64,000 nt of DNA from Lasioglossum baleicum (lineage: Eukaryota; Arthropoda; Insecta; Hymenoptera; Halictidae). The translations under genes and the position numbers were made by a program. The stretch covers positions 15,740,947 to 15,804,946 of the forward strand of contig NC_134937.1 of assembly GCF_051020765.1 (NCBI RefSeq), read 5' to 3'. This document shows, in pieces, positions 59,641-64,000 of this stretch. The notes under the pieces were generated by a model. It searched no databases, was not told the origin of the DNA, and worked only from the letters and a program-made list of their open reading frames with translations. The first letter of the stretch is position 1; each line of letters begins with the position of its first letter.

Positions 59641-60439
59641 AAGAATAGGAGTAAGAATGCCCCCAGAAATTTTTTGCTGGTGAAGAAAGTGTTTCAGTAA
59701 GAAATATAGTGTGTGGAAGTTAATGGCGCCGGATGCAAAAGAATTGCAGAATTGCGGAAGGTCCGGGGGGTAAAATATTCAGACGTCAATGTGTTCGGGT
59801 ACGACTGAATCTAATTTTGACGGTAGACAATGCACCGGCATCGCATGAAAAATTTACTATGTGTTTGGTTTTCTCCGTCGAAACGGAGTGCGATGCGGTT
59901 TACAGTGATATCAAAGTGACCTACATCCGAGAGGAAAGGGAGGAAAAAACACGCTCAGTTGTATTCGAAGTTTCATTCGTCATTGTGTACCTACCCTCTT
60001 CCCTGGCTGGCTGACTGTAACTTCAATTATTCTGTACTTGATTAGAATAAACTGTCTGCCGAGCAGATTGAGCACTGTACACACGCCTGATTTGATTTGC
60101 ATATTTCTTGTGTACTCATACATATTAATGCATTAGGAAAGGCTCTAGTTAGGCCACAATATTCTATTTGCTATTACGAAGAAGTAAATAATAAGAAGAT
60201 TCACCGATAAACATGTTAGTTACTTTCATCAATCATCGATCAAACAGTCATGATCGAAACAGATTTGTAGATTTATACGCAAATCGCCATGTTTAATTAA
60301 TTTTATAGAATTCAGAGGGACAGGTTGTCTCAGAGTTTTCAGAAAATTTGTTGTGTTAAATTTAAAATTAAATTGCTATTAATTACTGTTAATGCACAGG
60401 TTCTCCTACATTTTATAAATTTGCATACGGTGTGAGTGC

Positions 60440-60465
60440 ATAAAGATCCACAGTCTGATAATATG
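60440..60465 (-). mobile_element. Right-end fragment of TA-type MITE (GACTGCGG family)
   Basis: GTGCATAAAGATCCACAGTC then TGA matches the family right end. No left end is recognisable. Confidence 0.5.
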
Positions 60466-61207
60466 GTGCAGTGTATGTTGTAATAACACTGTAGGTCGTC
60501 GATAAGTAAGTAAATTAATTCTCGCAGGATCGTAATTATTAAATCAAACGTGACACATTTTAACATTAAAAAAATCTCTCGCGACAAGCTGATAATCAAC
60601 CTACTAAAATCACAAAAATTCAAACAATAGAGCCGCTACACTGGAAAATATAGGGCAGGATTTTACCTTGCGAAGCAATCCTTGTGTAAAATATTTAAAA
60701 TAATCTCTTCACGTGTCATGATCAACACATTGAATAAAGCATAAAAAATTTTACAAAATCATCACCATAGTGAATATTAAACTGTGTATCTCATGAAGTA
60801 GAAATGCATTTCTTCCTAAAAATATTATTAACAAATAATATGACCATATTTTCACATTTTTCTGACATCTCCATCAAGTTGTATCATATATTCTCATAAA
60901 ATTCATAATAGTAATTACACGTGCAACCTTCCTTCTTTGACAAAATTTGATGCACTCAACTATATTACTGAAATAATTTGTTCATCTGGCTAGATAATAT
61001 ATCACAACCTCTCCAGCATAACTGAGAAATGCAATTTTCGAGTTATCAGTATGGAAATGTACAGACACAAACTTCGACCACAGGTATTGTCTTAGACGGT
61101 TGCAACATTTTCGTGGACACAGGTGCGCTGTATCGATCGACGAAAGCTCCGCGCGATGGATCAACGGCTGTCAAGTGTAACGAAGAGGTGTGCTGCCAAA
61201 AATTGTC

Positions 61208-62090
61208 AGTCCCTCTTGAACTGTGCCTGGAACCCCGAGCCCGGCGCACATAAGGCCAAATATTTAAATTACGACGACAAAAATATATGTGTAATAAAAA
61301 TTTTCTGGAAACAGGAAACAGCCCACAATGTAGCGTGAGAATTTTTTTGAAGAAGTTAGAAGTTATCTTTCGGACGGCCAATATCAGTTAATACCGTCAG
61401 AATTGTTGACGACGTAATTGCGTTCATCCTATTTTCTTCAATTTAAATTCGCCAAGTTTTCTACATAGATATTGAAGTGTCAAAGGTAAATTGTACATAC
61501 TGTTAAAACAAGTGGTAAGTGTACATACTATTTTCTATGAAATACTATTTTTTGTTTAAGAAATATTGATATGTTTACTTTAGCTAGAGTTATACAAAAA
61601 GTTCCGAATAGTACACCGATTTTTTTACCAGTTCGAAAAAATGTCTTATAACTAATATAAGAAATTTAAAAAATGAGTCCCCTTCTTTGCACTTTCGATC
61701 AATAGAGCGGATTGCTTACAAATAGTAAACGCTAAGATTGCCTACTTTCTGTAGTAATGATAATGAAAGCAACGATGATCAGGAGCTTGATCATGATGAT
61801 GGTAACAAGGAGGATGTAGAATAATATTCTTATATTGCATATTATATCTCACTAATCAAACTACAGAAATAAATTAGTGTGAAATTGTTTTCTTTTTAAT
61901 TAGAATACTATGGACCCTTGACTCCAATTAACCCTAACTAGCTACTTTTTCGAAGATAATTATTAAGCAGTCTTCTTATAAGCATTTCTAACTAGAATAT
62001 CAAATGAAATCTGATTTTATATTTTTGTCGTCGTCAATTGTTAATTTGGCCTTATGTGCGGTCCGAAACTCTAACAGCTCCAGAGGGGTC
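61208..62090. mobile_element. Possible transposon remnant bounded by inverted repeats of about 80 bp
   Basis: The left piece (about 61208-61290) contains CCCTCTTGAACTGTG, then GCGCACATAAGGCCAAAT, then GACGACAAAAATAT. The right piece (about 62016-62090) is its inverted counterpart. Between them, a short reading frame near 61731-61824 ends in an acidic run NDDQELDHDDGNKEDVE and a stop, which could be the tail of a lost transposase. I see no target duplication, no recognisable transposase core, and the family is unknown. Confidence 0.4.
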
Positions 62091-62299
62091 TAACCTTCTC
62101 TCCTCTTCCTAAGATCCTCTTCTCCTATTCCTTGACCTAGACACATTGCACCTTCTTTTCCTTAGATCCATTCCACTCTTCGTCCTCTCTAGATCGATTC
62201 TCTCCCTTCCATAGATGCACTCCTTTTGTTTAGTTTCCCAGGGTTGAAAATATATAATCGAAGGAAAAAAAGTATACTAAAACCTGGGTCACGTAGCCT

Positions 62300-63260
62300 G
62301 AATGACGTACGATATTACAAGTGTAATCCTGCCGATAAAATTTTCCGGTTGAATCGCGAAGAATTCGCGAGGAGGCACCGGGTCATGGCGAACGATTAGG
62401 GGCGTTCAACCAAAGCTTAGGGGTGTTTCGAAGGTGGGGCCTCCTTCCGATGGCCCAGTTTTTTTTTACGGGAATACAAACACACGGGTCGGAGTTTGTG
62501 GGAGTTCGCCAGGATCAAAGGGTCCTTCAGCACCCTCGTTTCCCTACGACCGCGGGAGCTCGGTGGTTAACTCGACGGTAGGGCTGGCAGTGGTTTGCCG
62601 CTGCCGACAGTGGCATAACCACCACCATCGCGCCACCAGTAAATTATGTAGCATAATGGCGGGAGCGAGAGAGGCCTGTATACAGACTAAGCGAAAGAAC
62701 GAGCATAGAAACGGGATGGAAAAGCAGGGTCGAGGGGGGTTGGGAAAACCGGTGGTTGAGCTTCCTCCGCTTCATTCGTCAATGTCGCGATCTATCTGGC
62801 CACACTTCTTGCCGAAGCACCGCCTTCGTAGTTTAATCGAGCCCACTAATTTGCTTCTATTTATTTTTTCCCCACGACTTTCGTATCTGCAAATGTAGCA
62901 TGAATTAACATGTAGCCGAGATGCTACTGTGATCAAGCCAGCGACCCGCTTCTTTGGCCCAATTTACCGCGTTCCCGGACACCGTGATAGCGACAACCCG
63001 CCGGAGAGGATAGAGAAAATGAGTGTTTCGTTTTCTATGGAACCGGAGCGTATACGGCGGATAGTCACGTGAAGGTATTGCGGCGCCCGAGCACGAGGAG
63101 CATCGAATACGAATTAGGGTCCGATGAATGTGGCGAAAAGGATGAGCTACCACGCTGATGAGATGGGACGTCCTTAATTTCCAACGGATGGATGCTTCGC
63201 GATCGTCCTCGGATTTATATTCCACTCATTCCTGCATGCTCGAAATTATTTTTGTTCGTT
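62300..63260. other. GC-rich island
   Basis: A 154-codon plus frame (62434-62898) and a 106-codon minus frame have no domain. Both are Ser/Gly/His-rich with no clear start context. A GGTTTGCCGCTGCCGACAG stretch lies near 62591. Possibly regulatory. Confidence 0.35.
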
Positions 63261-64000
63261 CGATGCAGTACGAGATTTCAGGTCTACATATAATTTTGTG
63301 TTTTATATTAACACTTTACTTATCGGAAATTTACTTATTGTCTCTTTAGAATGAAAGAACAGCAGTTGAGAATTTCTCAATACATCGTTCAAACGACAGC
63401 AATTGTATTCGTAATTCAACAAATTTTTAGGATTTGGCTTTCGACATTTTTTCGTAAGTTGTATCGTGTTCAGATGGAAATATAAGATCAAGATATTGGA
63501 TTTTTTTTAGATAAGAGTATCCATAGAAAAATAAATAAATACAAATTTTTAGTATTGTGTAAAATACCTGTATTTATCTATTCCTATAGTTGCTAAATAC
63601 TGTCAAATGTCTAAATTCTCTCTGGTCATGTTACAGTTTAATGTATTCATTTAAAATATGCTGCTGCAAGTAATATTCAAGAGTTGATATAAATTGAAAA
63701 ATATGAAACCGTTTTTCCTGTATCGTATGAGGGCTTTTAGTATTTTTATTTGGAACATTTTATAAAAAGATGATGGAATTGAATAAATTTGCTCAGGTGA
63801 CATCCAAATTTTAGCAATGTACAATGACTATTAAATTGAACGAAGGGTTATTTTATCGTTAAAAACATAATATTAAAATTTAAAATAAATGTTAAATTCA
63901 AAGAAGTTTAGTAATGTATTATTTCCGATTATTTCCGAGTTAATAGAAAGCATACATACATCTATTTTCCGGGAGACCATTGGAGTTGGAAAGTAGTAGA
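63261..64000. other. AT-rich DNA to the window end
   Basis: No gene, repeat family or hairpin that I can support. Composition is strongly AT-rich with A/T homopolymer runs. Confidence 0.5.

Noticed and set aside
1..64000. tRNA, rRNA, known conserved insect microRNAs, CRISPR arrays
   Set aside because: I looked for the tRNA B-box, familiar microRNA seeds and regularly spaced short repeats and saw none. The absence is by eye, not by search tool.

Overview
The window looks like animal nuclear DNA, most likely from an insect. Long AT-rich stretches alternate with short, sharply bounded GC-rich islands. There is no operon structure, no rRNA or tRNA that I can recognise, and many small non-autonomous DNA transposons. 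Hymenoptera (bee, ant or wasp) fits the base-composition mosaic and the mix of piggyBac-, hAT-, pogo- and mariner-like relics, but that is an inference, not an identification. I find no confidently identifiable cellular gene: the window reads as a gene desert or the inside of a very large intron.

Coding content is slight. A decayed 5' part of a piggyBac-like transposon lies at 15373-16217 and carries the acidic N-terminus of its transposase. Two short candidate secreted peptides have signal-peptide-like starts: 9254-9541 on the minus strand with six cysteines, and about 10572-10844 on the plus strand. Both are unproven. A 36496-36699 reading frame looks somewhat protein-like but is unrecognised. 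Other long open frames lie in GC-rich islands, often on both strands at once, and I treat them as chance.

Mobile elements are the main content. They include hAT-like foldback MITEs (11356-11707 with an exact 8-bp target duplication; a related pair at 26213-26692 and 31209-31667), a TA-duplicating family with GACTGCGG-type ends (16234, 31951, 43332, 55313 and fragments), pogo-like copies (36093-36303 and about 29275-29460), TTAA-type piggyBac-like MITEs (41574, 59248, 29532), and two CAGGGTG-ended foldback elements (18445, 44644). Larger palindromes lie at 45706-46228 (three palindromes, one inside another), 46975-47137, 50502-50786 and 57236-57512.

Much of the AT-rich remainder is decayed tandem repeat: a phase-perfect 220-bp array (37728-38545), arrays of about 140 bp (53895-54285), 110 bp (58930-59640, split by a MITE), 130 bp (39640-40050), 175 bp (27840-28440) and 70-86 bp (49170-49510). 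GC-rich islands occur at about 3.3-4.55, 10.3-10.95, 14.3-15.25, 20.0-20.8, 27.0-27.7, 28.6-29.1, 32.4-33.15, 34.15-34.75, 35.4-36.0, 37.0-37.7, 42.5-43.1, 43.8-44.6, 46.25-46.9, 47.7-48.1, 51.85-52.4, 54.5-55.1, 56.3-57.1, 58.3-58.9 and 62.3-63.25 kb. They are the most likely places for regulatory DNA or short exons. I see no system in which genes work together.
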